Shown here piece by piece: positions 21,216 through 32,915 of a stretch of DNA of 64,000 nt. Each line of letters begins with the position of its first letter. Position 1 is the first letter of the stretch. A program made the position numbers and the translations under genes. The DNA comes from Owenia fusiformis (Eukaryota > Annelida > Polychaeta > Sabellida > Oweniidae), in the NCBI GenBank assembly GCA_903813345.2, contig CAIIXF020000012.1, positions 23,760,184 to 23,824,183 on the forward strand, given 5' to 3'. The notes beneath the pieces are model-generated. The model had not been told where the DNA came from, searched no databases, and was given only the letters and a program-made list of their open reading frames with translations.

Positions 21216-22140
21216 TATTAACAATATTAATATATACAAGTAGGGTAATAGTAGTGGTTGGTATATATCTAATGATCAGTCAATCGCATTATATTGTCAT
21301 TACATGCCATGTAAAAGCATTGTATGTTATTGTAATTGTATGTATAGTTTTATTTTATCATGTTTATTTGCTGTACACTTACCCTTACAATAAAGCATTG
21401 AATTATTATTATAAACTTGTAAGAAGAATAATACTATATCTGTATAAAATTTCACATAAACAAATGAAAATCTCTTCTCTTGGGAAGCTTTCGTGCAAAA
21501 CTTTTCGAAAGACCCTTGTAATTAAGATCACACAGATAAACCATGTGTTATACTCCATATATGGGGAATTCATTTAGATTTTCTATGATATAATGACTTA
21601 TCTTCAATGTTGTAGAAATTGTGACAGTTTTTGATTCTGATGTCACAATTCACAAAAAACAGATCTACAATCTAAAAATGAAGAAATCGTGAAAAAAGAT
21701 CTTAAAGCCCCCGATAAATCGGGCTACGTATACCGCCGTGTTTACATTAGGGGATTAGAAGAGTTTATTTTTATTAGGCCTTCATGCATGTACTCGTGTG
21801 TACAATCAGCATACCCTTCAATATTATATAAGCCAGGCTATTCAAGTACAACATAATGTACACTATTTATGTGTGTACTACATTGGAATACAATTCCCTG
21901 GGAAACAAAACACAAATACTTTTTATATGTTTAAAATGAGCCATTTGATTGATGCATACAAAATGTACACTTAATACCTTCATATATAAACACCTACAAA
22001 GTATATCTAATAGTCATTTTCAATCCAATGGTGAAACTTGCCTGGTTACGATTATACGGGAAATCAACACGGGGCGATAGTTGTACACCTTCCTGGCTTA
22101 CCTCTGAAGCCTGTACCTTGTAATCTCTTTATATTATATA

Positions 22141-23239
22141 GTACCCCGGACAGGTTGTATGATGCAGTCATTTTTTTACTCTATATTTGCAATAGAACAA
22201 CCATTCTTATTAAAATTTTCATATTTTATTCTAGAGACAATTTCCAACATGGAAAAAAAATATTTTAAAGAAATTCCTAATTTTATGATTTTGATAGGCT
22301 TTTTTCAAAAACACTCCACTGTCGATAAAATACAGGTTTCGCTTGAACAATTAAACTTTTAACGTCATTTCAAAGATTGTCTATTATTGAATTTTTGGCA
22401 GCCTAAAGTCTTTCCAGATGTATTTGATGCCATATTAATTATGGCTGATTATTGTTATTCATTTTTGTCATATTCAATAGGCCTAATATTATTACAGTGC
22501 ATTAGGCCAGTGAAAAACTTGTCACTCAAGGTCACGTTTCCTCTGAAAACGCACCTTTTTCTCCACTGGGTTTTTCCGCCACTGTCACTCAGCATGCAAG
22601 CCCGTGGCATGTAAATTGTACCATGCTTTTAAAATGCTAGGTCTCCCTGACAATTTCATGATAAAATTTGACACAGCTATATTAACATCTCTGAAGGATC
22701 TTATGCCAAGAATACTTGAAATTGGAGATTCGTAATGTTTTACTTCATTTTGGACAGTATTGAACAGTTCGATCGGGTTGAACTCATGTCCGTGGACAAG
22801 AAGATTGACCTCCTCTATCTGGGCTCAATCTAGGGAACGCTTCACAAAACGAGACCCAGAGCTACAAGTTTTTATTGGCCTAATGCACTGTAATAATATT
22901 GAATATGACTCAAGTGAATAACAATAATCAGCCATAATTATTAATATGGCAACATATATATCTGGAAAGACATAGATGGCCGAAAATTCAATAGCCAGTC
23001 AATATTTGAAATGACGTTAAAAGTTTAATTGTTCAAGCAAAAACCCGTATTTTATTGACAGTGTAGTGTTTTTGAAAAAAGCCCGTCAAAATCATAAAAT
23101 TGGGAATTTCGTTAAAATATTTTTTTTCCATGTTGGAAATTGTCTCCAGAATAAAATATGAAAATTTTAATAAGAATGGTTGTTCTATTGCAAATATAGA
23201 GTAAAAAAATGACTGCATCATACAACCTGTCCGGGGTAC
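22141..23239. mobile_element. 1.1-kb DNA element with ~366-bp inverted repeats and TA duplication
   Basis: Termini gtaccccggacaggttgta...tacaacctgtccggggtac. The arms at 22141-22506 and 22876-23239 are close inverted copies. TA flanks both ends (22139-22140, 23240-23241), as for Tc1/mariner-type transposition. The centre (22507-22875) contains a 79-codon open stretch on the minus strand. Hydrophobic frames inside each arm mirror each other and are not genes. Confidence 0.8.
22588..22824 (-). pseudogene. Stop-to-stop coding-like fragment inside the 22.1-23.2 kb element
   Basis: 79 codons between in-frame stops, without a start. The composition looks protein-like (HGHEFNPIELFNTVQNEV, YESPISSILGIRSFRDVNIA, NFIMKLSGRPSILKAWYNL) and unlike the AT-rich arms. 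I do not recognise the family. It could be a remnant of the element's own protein or a captured host exon. No splice sites were convincingly identified at its ends. Confidence 0.35.
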
Positions 23240-23848
23240 TAGGTTAGCGAGAGCGCTGCGCCTGCGCAGTTTTAAATTTTGGCGCACACTTTAATACTCG
23301 TATGTGTGTGTCGCTCTGTAATAATAGCTCTTAATCTCAGAAAAGTTATTAAAGTGCATTACGTATGCCTTCCTGAAACGTTTGATACCATTCATGAACT
23401 ATATAACCTCAGTTTGTTTCGATATTCAATGGGTAATCAACCTCGCATCATAAAGTAGTTCCATTTTGGCATAGAAACCATCATTTTCAGGTGGTTTCGG
23501 ATCAATTCAAACAAGATGCCCATTAAACGTTAATTTCTATAATAAAAAGACACTATGTTGCAGACACTCCAAGTGAACACTAGTACAAATCTTGATTATT
23601 TTAGAACCCATCAAAATCTTGCCAATTCATGGGTTGCGGGTGGCAATTGGGACGATACACAATTTAAACCATGAAGAACTACAAAATGTCTCCCCTGGAA
23701 ATGGAGGTGACATAATTTGAAATTTTATCTTTTTAACATGCACAATAGTATATACCTCAGTAGCGGATCGAGGGGTGGCATGAGGCCCAAAATATTTTTG
23801 AGCCCAGAAATATTGTAGGGCCTCAAAAATTTTTAAATAATGGGGCTT

Positions 23849-24564
23849 AAAGGAGGAGGGAAGTTAGCGCAACAGATTTTGGACAGTCATATGTTTGATT
23901 TCGGCCATTTCCTGGGGATTTAAACAGGTGCATATGTTAGGCGAATGTTTTACCTCCAGGAAAATCACTTCTAAAGATGATAAAATAATTTTGACTTTGA
24001 GACAGGGTAGATGCAAACAACCCACCCACATGTTTTTTCTGAAATGTTTTCCTGATTTTCAACCCCTTCCATCCTTTCTTTTTTAATTTTTCTTGCATCA
24101 ATATGTTGCGTTTTGACACACAGTTGATCCCTTAAAAGGAATAAATGATTCCATTTAGATAAAGTGGAAAACAATATTTCCCATGTTATTTTCCCATAGG
24201 AAAAATTATTGCTTTCAGCTAAGTTTGGTCACCCATAATGGGTATCTTTAAAACCCCTGAAGGAATCACTTATTCCTTTAAGTGGTTAACTATGTGTCAA
24301 AATGCAACATATTGATGCAAGAAAAATTAAAAAAGCAGGGATGGAAGGGGTCGAAAAATAGGAAAACATTTCAGAAAAATCATGTGGGTGGGTTGTTTGC
24401 ATCTAACCTGTCTCAAAGTCGAAATTATTTTATCATCTCTAGAAGTGATTTTCCTGGAGGTAATGCATTGGCCTAACATATGCAATTGTTTATATCCTCA
24501 GAAGATGGCCAAAATCCAACATATGACTGTACAAAATCTGTTGCGCTAATTTCCCTCCTCCTTT
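23849..24564. mobile_element. 716-bp foldback element with ~308-bp arms
   Basis: Starts aaaggaggagggaagttagc and ends gctaatttccctcctccttt. The arms at 23849-24157 and 24256-24564 are inverted copies around a ~98-bp centre. Open frames on both strands (including matching KLKKKGWKGLK-like peptides) arise from the symmetry. No clear target duplication. Confidence 0.75.
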
Positions 24565-25507
24565 CCCATGCAGGAGACTGGGACTAGACTGTAACTGTAG
24601 ACTGTTGTCACTATTCTATTCTTAAAGTGCACAAAGTAAAGTTTTCAAAGAATTTGGCTCATCTATTGAGAAATTACTTGTCAAATCGCTTCCCATTTTC
24701 TTTTACAAATGCTATGAAATTCTCATTGCGTTCCTCCGATATTGGATCTTTTGACATGCTATATTGAATTTCGAGTTCTCACAGAATATTTACTCATCAT
24801 TTTTATATTTTCACAACTTGCCAACAATACTCTAAGGCTACCTTGTATACATTTTCAGTGAATAGTATAGTTTCCATATAGCTTTCGAAATCTCGCTATA
24901 TCCTGTTTTCGTGAGATTTTAAGAGATTTGCATATTAAACCTCTAATGACTTACATTACCTTCTTTTAAATATTTGAATTCAGTGAAAGTTTTCTCCTAT
25001 AATAGCTTTGATTTACACAGTTATGTAATTTGAATAATTTATCTATTATAATTATCTATTATAATTATTGAATAATTCTTCTATGACAATTTAAAAAAAT
25101 AGTACCGTGGGTACTGGGCTCACATGGACTCAAAAGTGAGAGATGGCTAAAATGACAGAAAAAACGATATAATGTTTTGCTGATTTTTGTAAAAAATTAT
25201 TTCAAGCCACTTGCCACTATTTGGACTGACTGAGAGACAGATGGACAAATCGATGTTAAGTAAAATGGCTGAAAAAAAACGGATATAATTTTTTGCCAAT
25301 TATTTGTAACAAAATTATTTCATACAACTACAGTGACATAGCTTTTTGCAATGCAGGACACCTGAAATTATTTGTAAAGCTAGGAAGTGGGCCAAAAGTG
25401 AATTTCGTGAGACAAAAATGGCGGCTATTTTGAAAATAGCCAAGGTTTTGAACCAGGAGTTATAGGGGAGTTTTTTGTATTGATGTTGAACAGAAATAAC
25501 TTAAAAC

Positions 25508-26428
25508 AGGAATGACGTGTCGCAAAAAGGTGGCGCATTTGTTTTTTAAGGGTATCGCGTGAATGTAACTTTGATTCCCCGGATTATAAGATAATATTCT
25601 AATTAAAGTTATATATCATTTTAAAGCTGTTTCGATGAAGATTTTAGATCAACTACACTCCGTTCACATTTTTTGCGCGTTCGTTTTTAAAAAAGAGTTT
25701 TTTACCAAAACATCTGGCAAATATCCCATGTTGACACGTTACATTTTGAATTATTTTCGTCTTTAAACGCTCATAACTCAAACAATATATGACTATTATA
25801 CTTATTTTTCGTCTTGATAAAGGTAGATGGAAGTTTTATTTCATAGGATGAATTTTAGTAAGCGTCCCATATTGTGACGTCATAGAGTCTGAAAAATAGA
25901 ATCTGTTGACAGCCACCTTTTTTGCTCATTTTTTGGTACCTTCAACTTTTCAGGTGTACATTAAACAAAAAATACGAGATCAATTTTTAATAAATCATAC
26001 ATGATTATTTTGCTCCTAAACTCTAGTTTATTAATAAATAGTTGATTTTGTTAACAAAAGTATGTATTTTCTGTTGTATGTGGAAAAGTGGAGGACGAAA
26101 GGTTTTCAAAATTCATTAAAATAGGGCTAATTTACGCCATTCGCCTATTTTCAAGCACAGCAACACGTATATTTATTTCACCTAAAATATCAATTGATTC
26201 GTGTTTTATGATGCTCCTAGCCCATTAACAATATATATATGATATCAGAGTTATTCGTCTAAAATGTTTTGAGATATAGAGGTAAATGTGGAGGACGAAA
26301 GGATTTTCATGTGTGTACATTTTTCTCAAAAACGTCACATTCTATCATGTTAAAAGCGAGGATCCTCTGGATTACGCCACAAAATGTGTAACAATGCGTG
26401 CGCGAGCTTTTTGCGACACGTCAATCCT
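25508..26428. mobile_element. 921-bp element with ~21-bp inverted ends
   Basis: aggaatgacgtgtcgcaaaa at the left is inverted at 26408-26428 with one mismatch. Weaker similarity continues both outward (ttaaaac) and inward. The interior has a direct repeat gtggaggacgaaagg (about 26090 and 26288) and no frame. Possible non-autonomous DNA element; no target duplication seen. Confidence 0.5.
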
Positions 26429-26589
26429 ATCGACAAAGGTTTTAAAACGTGCCACTATTGTTGACGGACGTCTTGTAATATATAGATAGTATTAGATACA
26501 CTGTCCCACATGTTTTGTTCAAGAGCAACTTAAGCATACAATCTTTCCACAAAGATAAATTCAGACCAACATTTGGACATCTACATCAT

Positions 26590-26760
26590 GTAGGTAGATT
26601 ATAATTGATTTTATTTATTTGTCATATCCAGTATTTAATTTATTATAGGTTTAAACCCATATTAATATTGAAGTCATATTTGGTAAGTTAAATTCCAGTA
26701 TATATTAATTATAGGAAATACCCATATTAATATTTAGTTAGTCATGATTGGTAAGATAAA
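26590..26760 (+). repeat. Two degenerate tandem units with acccatattaatatt
   Basis: acccatattaatatt recurs after ~80 bp, each copy followed by agtca-attggtaag-like sequence. It lies just upstream of a TATA-like box. Confidence 0.5.
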
Positions 26761-26773
26761 AATCCACATTAGA

Positions 26774-26870
26774 TATAAAAGCAGGTTCCTCAGGCTTGTG
26801 ACTGGGCATAGATGGGTTTAACGTTTTAGTCCATGGAAACACTCCCCTTCCCTGCATGGATTCAATAAAT
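26774..26870 (+). promoter_or_regulatory. TATA box to polyadenylation-like signal (possible solo LTR core)
   Basis: TATAAAA at 26774-26780 is followed ~85 bp later by aataaataa (about 26864). This spacing is reminiscent of the promoter/poly(A) core of a long terminal repeat. No duplication of flanking bases or TG...CA boundary could be fixed, so this is a weak suggestion. Confidence 0.25.
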
Positions 26871-26966
26871 AAGACTTAACTGGGTCCCTGAACTATATTA
26901 ACAAGTCCACGAACGCTTCAGTATACGGTGTATTTTTATAGTTAACATTTTTCATCTGTTTTCGGA

Positions 26967-27016
26967 CGGACGGACGGACAGACAGACATACGGACGGACA
27001 GACAGACATACGGACA
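26967..27016 (+). repeat. GGAC/GACA tetranucleotide microsatellite
   Basis: Imperfect cggacggacagacagacata repeats. Similar ACGG runs close the tandem-core elements at 46320-46401 and about 48480-48510. Confidence 0.9.
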
Positions 27017-27547
27017 AGTGAGTGATTGCAAAAGCTCACCATGTGAGCTAAAAACTTGGGCTAAATCTCCATAGATGCAATGCTAAAATTCTTTAAAACC
27101 TTGGATTATTTGTATGCCAACCAACATTTGCATGTTTAATCACATGTACATAAACAGGGTCATCATGTATATCATTCAAGTTTTATACAGATTCAACTAA
27201 CACTGTTTGATAAATCATGAAATTAAGCCACTTTTCCAAGATTTTGGCATGTAAGTGAATGGAACTCTAGCCCAAATTAAAAGCTGAATAAAAGATGGCA
27301 GCACTAGATTCCATTGCCTTTTCTGCTATTTAGAAACTATCCTATTTGGTTCATCAGTTGCCGAGAAATTACTTGTAAAAAAGTGTCTCATTTTTAGGGG
27401 CACCCGATATATATATATTTATATATTTCATATATGTACATGTAGATGTACATTGAAGTCTGTAATGACTTTTTCCAACATGTTATGGGGAAGTCTCCTG
27501 ATTGTGCATCAATAGTTTGAAAATTGTTAGCGGCCAACATGGCCATA

Positions 27548-27822
27548 GTTCAACAAGTTAAACCTAGTCTGGGCCTTATTTCTTATCTGACATATCTTGT
27601 GGCCCGCCCTAGGTTTAACATCCGTGCCCATTCGGCCCTTAATGCAAAAAATATAATGGTGGCCTATGGCAGCGCATGAAATTCCATGTGCGTTTTATTT
27701 ATAACTGATAGTGAGAATTTGCTACCAATGAAAGCATAGCACGGATGTTAAACCCAATCACGGCAACAAGAACATTCAGATTAATAAATAAAAGCCGTGG
27801 TATTGGGTTTAACTTGTTGAAC
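27548..27822. mobile_element. 275-bp MITE with TA duplication
   Basis: Starts gttcaacaagttaaacc and ends gggtttaacttgttgaac, flanked by TA on both sides (27546-27547, 27823-27824). A second nested inverted pair (ggtttaacatccgtgc / gcacggatgttaaacc) lies inside. Non-coding; Tc1/mariner-type MITE. Confidence 0.8.
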
Positions 27823-27824
27823 TA

Positions 27825-28852
27825 ACATGGCCAAAGACCCTTTTTAGTTATCCCCACAAAAATAATCTATAGAGGCTATGACTGGACAATGTACAGAGAG
27901 ATATCGGCATCGAGTGAAGCAATGGATCAATGCTGTGTTTTCCATTCTGCTTAAACATCACAGTATCCATGTCCATTCCTCACTTCTACCTCAGTGCCAG
28001 GATGATTTTTCACCGTTACTTCAAAGTATAAGCCTAGGTGGTTTTTAAAATATTATATATGGGGTATTTAGGAGTGGGTGGTTGGTTGCTTATTTGAAGA
28101 ACCTTTGTGTGAATTCATAATACGACCTTATTTTGTCACAATGATTGATCCAGAAGGTGAAATAAAAAAAACAGCAGAAGCGTGAATACGCTACTCACCA
28201 CAAATCAAAGTACAAACAAATAATAAAAACAACAATATAAATATTTTGCCAAATGAGAACATCACAGCGTATCATAGTGAAATCATGATTTTTTAAAAAT
28301 CCTTTAAAAGTTTACATATGCATAAAATCATGAATAGTTGAAATGATATGACCATTGCTTGATCTATGCATTGGAGTAGAGGAGACAGTGTTAAGTGTTG
28401 TATTTGATGAACTAAAAATCTAAGCTTTTGTATGTCACCACCAAAATCTTTACACAACATTCTATCATGGGCCAGGGTGTTAATTGACAAAAAAATACAC
28501 GATGGACTTTTTGAATACTGCTTAAATACCTATATGTACATATTTGTTGCACGTTTATGTCTCTTCACGTTGATTCAATACCAAGCTAGGCATTTTATGG
28601 AATCTAAAAAGGTCACGTACGCGTTTTGTAAATATATTACATATATTAGACACAGTGCTATGCAGAGCTATTAAATCAAATTGTAAATAACGCTTTTACA
28701 GGTTCACTCTATAAATGATAACAAGGCACAGACGTGAACAATATCGTACCTAAAACACAGCATTGTGGTCTTGTTGACCAAGAAAGCAAGATGGCCGCAG
28801 AAAAGTCAATCAGCTCTAGAACTTATCACTGTGTAACATATGTAAAAATTTG
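27825..28852. other. Gene-free stretch
   Basis: No coding signal. A tatgtcaccacc fragment at about 28432 is the only recognised repeat word. Confidence 0.45.
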
Positions 28853-29868
28853 AACGGTTTGGCTGGACACCTGTAGACAAGTCTTGAAAGTGAAGATTTT
28901 AGGACGGAAAATCCAAAATGGCCACTGTGAAAGGAATGATGGTCCCCCAGGGATTATGGTCCCCTTTCTTAACGGCCCTTACTGGCCCTGATTGTGTATA
29001 AGATAATGAGGGAAAGAGTTGTATTTAGGTCACCATATAAATCAATGGAGAGTAGGACCATAATTTGATAGGACCTCCTACCCTTTTACACCTCCTTAAA
29101 ATTTACCCAGAATGCCCAAAAACCAATCAGTTCTTGACGTTGATATGTAGAAACATCCCTGAAAATTTCAGATGAATCCCTCAAATGGTTTGGCTGAAAA
29201 TCTGTAGACAAGTCTTGAAAGTGAAGATTTTAGGACAGAAAATCCAAAATGGCCACCTTAAATTTTAACCAGAATGCCCAAAAACTAATCAGTTCTTGAC
29301 GTTGATATGTAGAAACATCCCTGAAAATTTCAGATGAATCCCTCAAAAGGTTTGGCTGGAAACCTGTAGACAAGTCTTGAAAGTAAAGATTTTAGGACGG
29401 AAAATCCAAAATTGCCACCTTAAAATTTACCCAGAATGCCCAAAAACTAATCAGTTTTTGACGTTGATATGTAGAAACACCCCTGAAAATTTCAGATGAA
29501 TCCCCCAAATGGTTTGGCTGAAAACCTGTAGACAAGTCTTGAAAGTGAAGATTTTAGGACGGAAAATCCAAAATGACCACCTGAAAATTTACCCAGAATG
29601 GCCAAAAACTAATCAGTTCTTGACGTTGATATGTAGAAACATCCCTGAAAATTTCAGATGAATCCCTCAAATGGTTTGGCTGGAAACCTGTAGACAAGTC
29701 TTGAAAGTGAAGATTTTAGGACGGAAAATCCAAAATGGCCACCTTAAGATTTACCCAGAATGCCCAAAAACTAATCAGTTCTTGACGTTGATATGTAGAA
29801 ACATGCCTGAAAATTTCAGATGAATCCCTCAAATGGTTTGGCTGGAAACCTGTAGACAAGCTGAAAAG
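28853..29868 (+). repeat. Tandem array of 162-bp units
   Basis: The word ttcttgacgttgatatg recurs at 29131, 29293, 29455 (variant), 29617 and 29779, exactly 162 bp apart, giving about five units from 29092 to 29868. A detached half-unit lies at 28853-28925. Each unit has the boxes tcagatgaatccctcaaatgg, ggtttggctggaaacctgt and aggacggaaaatccaaaatgg. A C-rich microsatellite follows. Unit length and design resemble the ~160-bp cores of bivalve pearl/BIV160-type repeats; that link is from general knowledge and untested here. Confidence 0.85.
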
Positions 29869-29873
29869 TGAGA

Positions 29874-29905
29874 CGCCGCCCGCCCGCCCGCCCGCCCGCC
29901 GCCCG
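29874..29905 (+). repeat. (CCCG)n microsatellite closing the 162-bp array
   Basis: cgcccgcccgcccgcccgcc-type run. It is followed within ~35 bp by atatcgtacc...ggtacgat, a short hairpin whose left half also occurs at 28741, before the array, suggesting element ends. Confidence 0.85.
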
Positions 29906-29939
29906 TCAAGCTGACTACAATATCGTACCTTTTGTTAGG

Positions 29940-30534
29940 TACGATAAAAAGTACTGAACATTTCAGGGAAATTTCTTGTGTCAATGGGACTGATGATCAT
30001 GATAAGCTTATAAAATTTGATCAAATCCATCCACTGGTATTTGAGTTGTAGCATTGACACTCCGTTTGGTTGGACAATTAACAACAAAATAATTTTCAAA
30101 TTAAATTGTAACCATTTGATGACAATTACATCGAGGACGTTTATTTTTCATATTTTTTTTATAATAGCTTTAAGAATAAAACAAAAATGCTGAACTTAGT
30201 TCACCAAATCATAAGTGGTTCTTTTTCATTTTTTTTAATTGACAAAGAGGAGGCCCACTTTTCAAAGCTTTTGCCAAAAAATAAGCTTATTAGATTCAAA
30301 GCAGTTTTAGGCAAAGTAAAAAGTTTCAATGCACGTTGAGAGCAAAAAGTATTTTAAAAGTGTGACATCTTTTTAAATAAGGTTCAGCTTGTAATGTATC
30401 CTTTGTTCCTTTCCTCTATCGTGTCTATTGCCAATTTGGAATCGGTTCAGTTAAAAAGGGATAATTATGTACCTACTGTTGTGTGTACAGAGAAACAAAG
30501 CACACGACGTGAACGAGATCACACATCAAAAAAA
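29940..30534. other. Gene-free AT-rich stretch
   Basis: Nothing recognisable. Confidence 0.45.
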
Positions 30535-30990
30535 CTTTCAAAATGGCCGCCAGAAAAATTCGTTGCCCAGAAGTAAATCAGCTCTAGAACTTGATATCCT
30601 CAATCATGTGTTAAAATTTGGAGACAATCCGACAAGTGATTTTCCTGAAATGGCGATGACAAGATTTATTGGAAAACCTTCAAAATGGCTCGCAGAAAAC
30701 AAGATGGCCACCCAAAAGTTCAAAATGGCCGCAAGAAAACAAGATGGCCGCCCAAAAGTAAATCAGCTCTAGAATTTGACATCCTCTATCATGTGTGCGA
30801 ATTTGCAGGAGAAAATCCGATGAGTGGTTTTCCTGAAATGGCGATGACAAGATTTTCAGGAAAACCTTCAAAATGGCCGCCATAAAAAACAAGATGGCCG
30901 CCAAAAAGTTAATCAGCTCTAGAACTTGATATCCTCTATCGGGTGTGCGAATTTGGAGAAAATCTGAGAAGTCGTTTTCCTGAAATGGCG
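30535..30990 (+). repeat. Degenerate tandem units with aatcagctctagaac and caagatggccgc
   Basis: aatcagctctagaacttgat recurs at about 30577, 30762 and 30911 (spacing ~185 and ~149 bp), each copy preceded by caagatggccgcc boxes. Related words occur at 28795-28820. Frames across it are repeat-derived. Confidence 0.7.
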
Positions 30991-31149
30991 ATGACAAAAA
31001 AGCGGGACGATCATGATTACAATCACGAAGACTAAGACAACTATACACGTATATCCCACCGATCGTGTGATAAAAACCAGAACAACGGCAACGCCAAAGC
31101 GTAGCGAATCCCATCGAACAGCCATGGATGGCATTTTACAAACAAAGTA

Positions 31150-31375
31150 TATAGCAAAAATGGCAGCCATCTTTCAAAATGGCCGCCTTCTTCCAAAAGT
31201 GCCATTAGACCATGTGCCATGCTTATAGTATTCACATATCAAATATGAACAAAATCGCTCCACTACTTTTCAAGTTATAGTAAAATACGTTAAAATGGCG
31301 GCCATTTTTCAAAATGGCCACCTTCTACCAAAAGTGCCATTAGATAGTGTGACGTGCTTATAGTATTTACATACA
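31150..31375 (+). repeat. 135-bp core units, first block
   Basis: Units contain the hairpin ggcggccattttt / aaaatggccgcc, then agtgccattagacagtgtg, tatagtattcaca, aaatatgaacaaaatcgctc and cgagttatagtaaaatacgtt. The block is cut at the TA of acata|ccaaat by the mariner copy. Confidence 0.85.
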
Positions 31376-32370
31376 GGGTGTCCAAAAAAAAACAGGACCG
31401 TAAGAAAGTTGAATAACTCGGTCAATTTTGCATATTTTGCCCTGAAATTTTAGAATTATTTAAATCATTCAATGTGAATTTTGTTCTGAAAGTTTGATGA
31501 TTATCTGTTTATTGTGTCAAAAACTACAGTCCTTTACAAAACATGCTCAAAGTGGGCACTTCTCCTCTCTTTGCACAAACGAATCCTGCGAACAAAGTTG
31601 TTAATGACCCTTACCTATACACATTAATGTGAATGGTTAATATTGGGGTAGTTATTGCCCTCTTAAGACTGTGAGGGGCCTGTCAGTATACACATTGGCT
31701 TTGAGAAATCCTCAAAGATAAAAATTTGGGGGATTTAGATCAGGCAAATGAGCTGCCCATATGGTTTGCGTTCTGCAACTGATGAGCTGACCACCAAAGC
31801 ATTGCCTAAACCATTTCAGCATATCATTTGCACTGTTGGGGTGGTATTGGCTTGTTGAAACCACTGCTTAATTATCTTCTTAGATGTCTCTTCTGGTGCT
31901 TAGTGACCTCCAAAACTTGGTGAGAACTTACTGGTCCTTTTTCATGGTGATAGCAAGTCCCCGGTCACCTTCGAACCAAAAGGGACTGATGATTCCATGT
32001 TTTCTCATTACCACCCAGGGAGTGCATTGTTCAGAATGCAATGGATGCTGTAACACTTCATCAGGAGGATGTAAGCCCCAGTAGCAATTGTTCTTGGAAC
32101 AAACTTGTCCATTCAGAAAGACATGTGTGTAGGAGGATCATCAACAGCTTTGTTCGCCGGATTGAATTGTGCATAGAGATGAGATTTGCACATTTGGGTC
32201 ATGTTTTGTAAGGAACTGTAGTTTTGGACTCAATTGGTAGATTATTATCAAACTTTCACAACAAAATTCACATTGAATGAACTAAATAATTCTGAAATTT
32301 CAACACAAAATATGCAAAATTGACCGAGTTATTCAACTTTCTTACGGTCCTGTTTTTTTTTGGACACCCT
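31376..32370 (-). mobile_element. Mariner-like transposon relic with 3' ends on both sides
   Basis: Starts cagggtgtccaaaaaaaaac and ends with its inverse, flanked by a TA duplication (31374-31375, 32371-32372) within acata|ccaaata of the 135-bp unit. The minus strand holds a decayed mariner-type transposase. Arms of ~240 bp (31376-31620 and 32130-32370) are inverted, and both encode the transposase C-terminus outward, so the element is a composite with duplicated 3' ends. Confidence 0.85.
31560..32050 (-). pseudogene. Decayed Tc1/mariner transposase
   Basis: On the minus strand, interrupted by several stops, the reading shows blocks typical of the DDE catalytic domain of mariner-family transposases: HGIISPFWFEGD, then KFWRSLSTRR, MLKWFRQCFGGQLISCRTQ, and HLPDLNPPNFYL followed by GFLKANVYTDRP. 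DLNPPNFYL is the conserved block around the third catalytic residue. N-terminal helix-turn-helix regions are not found. Non-functional. Confidence 0.75.
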
Positions 32371-32810
32371 GTACCAAATATAAACAAAAAATCGCTCCAC
32401 TACTTTTCGAGTTATAGTAAAATACGTTAAAATGGCGGCCATTTTGAAAAATGGCCGCCTTATACCAAAAGTGTCATTAGACAGTGTGCCATGCTTACAG
32501 TATTCATATACCAAATATGAACAAAATCGCTTCACTACTTTTCAAGTTATAGTAAAAAACGTTAAAATGGCGGCCATTTTTCAAAATGGCCGCCTTCTAC
32601 CAAAAGTGTCATAGGACAGTGTGTCATGCTTATAGTATTCACATACCAAATATGAACAAAATCGCTCCACTACTTTTTGAGTTATAGTAAAATACGTTAA
32701 AATGGTGGCCATTTTTCAAAATGGTGGCCATTTTTCAAAATGGCCACCTTCTACCAAAAGTGTCTTTAGACAGTGTGCAATGTTTATAGTATTCACATAC
32801 CAAATATGAA
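32371..32810 (+). repeat. 135-bp core units, second block
   Basis: Continues the array after the mariner insertion. aaatatga recurs at 32513, 32648 and 32802; the last interval is 154 bp because a 19-bp ggtggccatttttcaaaat piece is duplicated. The block stops inside a unit at caaatatgaa, where the 1,060-bp array begins. Confidence 0.85.
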
Positions 32811-32901
32811 GGATATAGTCCTGAGTAAGGACATTAGCGGTTACCGTTAGTGATTTGGTTTTCTGAATAAAAAGTCATTTTCTCCTTCCCTACCCCATTG
32901 G

Positions 32902-32915
32902 AGCGCCATCTAGCG
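32902..32915 (+). promoter_or_regulatory. CTCF-like core in each 1,060-bp unit (first copy shown)
   Basis: agcgccatctagcg resembles the CGCC-NYCT-RG core of animal CTCF sites. It recurs in the same orientation in all 13 units (period 1,060). Binding is inference. Confidence 0.35.

Noticed and set aside
21140-21577. 145-codon plus-strand frame as a membrane protein gene
   Set aside because: Only the first ~25 codons have any (LINE-like) signal; the rest is hydrophobic AT-rich drift without splice or start support.
26502-26906. Solo LTR
   Set aside because: TATA and AATAAA-like signals are present, but no target duplication or defined TG...CA ends; kept only as a weak regulatory feature.
28853-29868. 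Retrozyme (hammerhead-bearing tandem repeat) in the 162-bp array or the 1,060-bp unit
   Set aside because: CTGACGA and GAAAC words occur singly, but no CUGANGA...GAAA pairing with a stem II was found in either unit.
30394-31235. Several overlapping 60-144-codon frames on both strands
   Set aside because: They follow the repeated caagatggccgcc/tcagctctagaac units and are mutual shadows.
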